The translations under genes were made by a program, and so were the position numbers. From Orenia metallireducens (GTDB lineage Bacteria; Bacillota; Halanaerobiia; Halobacteroidales; Halobacteroidaceae): 64,000 nucleotides of DNA. Shown piece after piece: positions 62,550-64,000 of the stretch. Numbering within the stretch: position 1 is the first letter of the stretch; every line of letters begins with the position of its first letter. The stretch spans positions 407,414 through 471,413 of the forward strand of contig NZ_LWDV01000008.1 in assembly GCF_001693735.1 (NCBI RefSeq). The letters are read 5' to 3'. The notes under the pieces were generated by a model, which did not search any database, was not told where the DNA came from, and saw only the letters and a list, made by a program, of their open reading frames with translations.

Positions 62550-63647
62550 ATGGCTAGAGGAAAGGTTAAAAATTATTATCCTGGAGGTAATACAAGCAAG
62601 GGGTTTTATTCCTTTTATGAGTATTTACCCTATAACTGTGAAAGATTATTTGTAATTAAGGGTGGACCTGGTACAGGGAAGTCTACTTTTATGAAGAGGA
62701 TAGGTAATGATATGTTAGAGCAAGGTTATGATGTTGAATTTCATTGGTGTTCTTCAGATAATGATTCTTTAGATGGGATTGTTGTACCTACTTTGAAGGT
62801 GGCTCTATTAGATGGGACAGCACCTCATATAGTAGACCCTAAATATCCTGGAGCTATTGATGAGATTATCAACTTAGGTCGCTATTGGGATAGAGATATA
62901 TTAGAAGAGAATAAAGAGCAGATAGTCTTTTTAAGTCAGAGTATCAGTAATTTCTTTAATAGAGCCTATGCTTATTTGGCTGAGGCTAAGTTGATTCATG
63001 ATGAATGGGAAGAGTACTATCTAGAAGGAATGGACTTTCAAGAAGCCAATCGACGAGCACAGAAATTGATCGATGATATCTTAGCAGAAACTGAATTAGC
63101 TGAGGAACTTGGACCAGAACGCCACCTCTTTGGTAGTGCCTTTACCCCTAATGGAGCTGTACATTTCTTTGATAATATAACTGAAGATGTAGAGATGCGC
63201 TATATTATTAAGGGTAGACCTGGTACTGGTAAATCTACCTTGATGAAGAAGGTAGCTCAGGCTATTAGAGAGAGAGGTTTTGAAGTGAATTATTTCCACT
63301 GCTCCTTTGATCCAGCTAGTATAGATATGATAGTAGTTCCTAAGTTGAGTGTGGCTTTAATTGATGGTACTGCCCCCCATGTAGTCGATCCTGTTAGAAC
63401 AGGAGATCAATTAGTAGATATGTTAGAGTGTGTTGCTGAAGATGTTATAGAGAAGAATGCTATGAAGATTGCTGGGGTTGAAGAACGTTATAGTGTAGTT
63501 ATGAATAATGCCCATGAGGCAATTAAGCAGGCTAAGATGTTACATGATAAATTAGAAGAACCTTATATTGAGGCGATGGACTTTGATACCATAGAAGAGA
63601 GAAGAGTTGCTATAGTAGAGGAGATATTGTCTTGGGCTAAAGCGTAA
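62550..63647 (+). CDS. PRK06851-type double P-loop ATPase
   Basis: A 365-residue soluble protein built from two related P-loop halves. Walker A GGPGTGKST (38-46) and GRPGTGKST (about 222-230) are each followed by a conserved FHWCSSDNDSLDGIVVP/FHCSFDPASIDMIVVP stretch and DGTAPHIVDP/DGTAPHVVDP. This is the PRK06851 family of Firmicutes, with no assigned biochemical role that I know of; it is frequent in spore-formers. A GGAGGGGG site precedes the ATG. It is separated from the gsp operon by a terminator, so it is not part of the secretion system. Confidence 0.85.
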   Translation: MARGKVKNYYPGGNTSKGFYSFYEYLPYNCERLFVIKGGPGTGKSTFMKRIGNDMLEQGYDVEFHWCSSDNDSLDGIVVPTLKVALLDGTAPHIVDPKYPGAIDEIINLGRYWDRDILEENKEQIVFLSQSISNFFNRAYAYLAEAKLIHDEWEEYYLEGMDFQEANRRAQKLIDDILAETELAEELGPERHLFGSAFTPNGAVHFFDNITEDVEMRYIIKGRPGTGKSTLMKKVAQAIRERGFEVNYFHCSFDPASIDMIVVPKLSVALIDGTAPHVVDPVRTGDQLVDMLECVAEDVIEKNAMKIAGVEERYSVVMNNAHEAIKQAKMLHDKLEEPYIEAMDFDTIEERRVAIVEEILSWAKA

Positions 63648-63663
63648 TTTTTAGCTATTAGAA

Positions 63664-63696
63664 TAGAGCTCTTTTAAAAAGAGTTCTATTTTTTAT
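63664..63696 (+). terminator. Terminator after the ATPase gene
   Basis: TAGAGCTCTTTT/AAAAGAGTTCTA stem followed by a run of T. Confidence 0.88.
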
Positions 63697-63825
63697 TTTT
63701 AATAATACTATTAAAGGTGTATTGGGAATAATATTATATGTACTGATATTTTTTATAATCTTTAATTAGTTATTGAGTTAAAGATAGATATTGGGATACT
63801 TCTATTCTTTAAAAAGAAGCCTGGT

Positions 63826-64000
63826 CTAGAGAAGAATTAACCTACGAGACTACCTACGGGTTTAAAAACCAAACCCTTCGTGGTAGAGCCCACTCACTAC
63901 GCAATCTAGATTTATTTAAGTTAATAAATCTTAGTATTCTAATTCAAAGATTATATTGTTATTATTTTTGTTTAGAATATTTGCTTCGCTCAAACATAAA
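63826..64000. repeat. Intergenic repeat family 2, copy B (runs off the window)
   Basis: Homologous to 7690-7900: AATTAACCTACGAG, CTACCTACGGGTTTAAAAAC, CTTCGTGGTA, CACTCACTACGCAA, and AATATTTGCTTCGCTCAAAC. Just before it, GATAGATATTGGGATACTT (63786) resembles the end of repeat family 1. The copy is cut by the window end. Confidence 0.7.

Noticed and set aside
1..64000. CRISPR array, prophage, integron or rRNA operon
   Set aside because: No regularly spaced direct repeats, phage structural genes, integrase or rRNA signatures were seen.

Overview
The window reads as chromosome of a low-GC, spore-forming, diderm member of the Firmicutes, most like the Halanaerobiales (Halobacteroidaceae, Orenia-type). 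This is inferred from four things seen together. The DNA is very AT-rich with strong AGGAGG ribosome binding sites and frequent TTG/GTG starts. There are sporulation genes (a Spo0E-like protein and a CotF-like coat protein). There is a type II secretion cluster with a secretin, and a signal-peptide beta-barrel protein ending in Phe, both of which imply an outer membrane. No rRNA, CRISPR array or phage was seen. One decayed IS4-type insertion sequence is present.

Layout. 0.1-5.1 kb: ClC-family channel, surE, two small unknowns and a SNF2-type helicase. 5.2-6.4 kb: a minus-strand Trp-Thr-Leu tRNA operon with a clear promoter and terminator, a small membrane protein and a Spo0E-like gene. 6.5-11.4 kb: argC-argJ-argB-argD, interrupted by repeat hairpins. 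11.7-15.8 kb: an unusual set of PfkB-like protein, CBS-pair protein and two tandem cation/proton antiporters. 16-21 kb: lipoprotein, esterase, NusG-domain-II protein, mreB-like gene and coat genes. 21-29.8 kb: a beta-1,3-glucan island (GH16, GH81, CBM6-GH16) with an IS inserted in the upstream region of the first enzyme. 29.9-32.8 kb: TPP riboswitch, thiD, thiC. 33-34.9 kb: cstA. 35.3-41.5 kb: amino-sugar operon (nagR, murQ, nagA, PTS IIA, nagE, nagB) with three operator-like sites. 41.6-48.6 kb: outer-membrane barrel, a ComFB-domain protein, a self-duplicated unknown, a DUF421 protein, an inositol phosphatase family protein and hcp. 49.2-52.6 kb: another GH16 enzyme and an alpha-amylase. 52.8-62.4 kb: type II secretion operon gspK-C-E-F-G-H-I-J-L-M-D. 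62.5-63.6 kb: a double P-loop ATPase.

How the parts may work together (inference): five Sec-exported glycosidases (three GH16, one GH81, one GH13) lie within 30 kb of a type II secretion operon that could carry them across the outer membrane. The released sugars and cell-wall amino sugars would feed central metabolism. Sites resembling NagR/DasR operators (core GGTATA[G/T]AC) occur in the nag operon and again upstream of two GH16 genes, so one GntR-type signal may tie amino-sugar sensing to glucanase production.

Intergenic space is rich in repeats: a transposon-like element with inverted ends (two long copies plus remnants), a nested-hairpin family around 7.7 and 63.8 kb, a GTAACGAGTGACAAG hairpin family in the arg operon and near 16-17 kb, and several isolated long hairpins.
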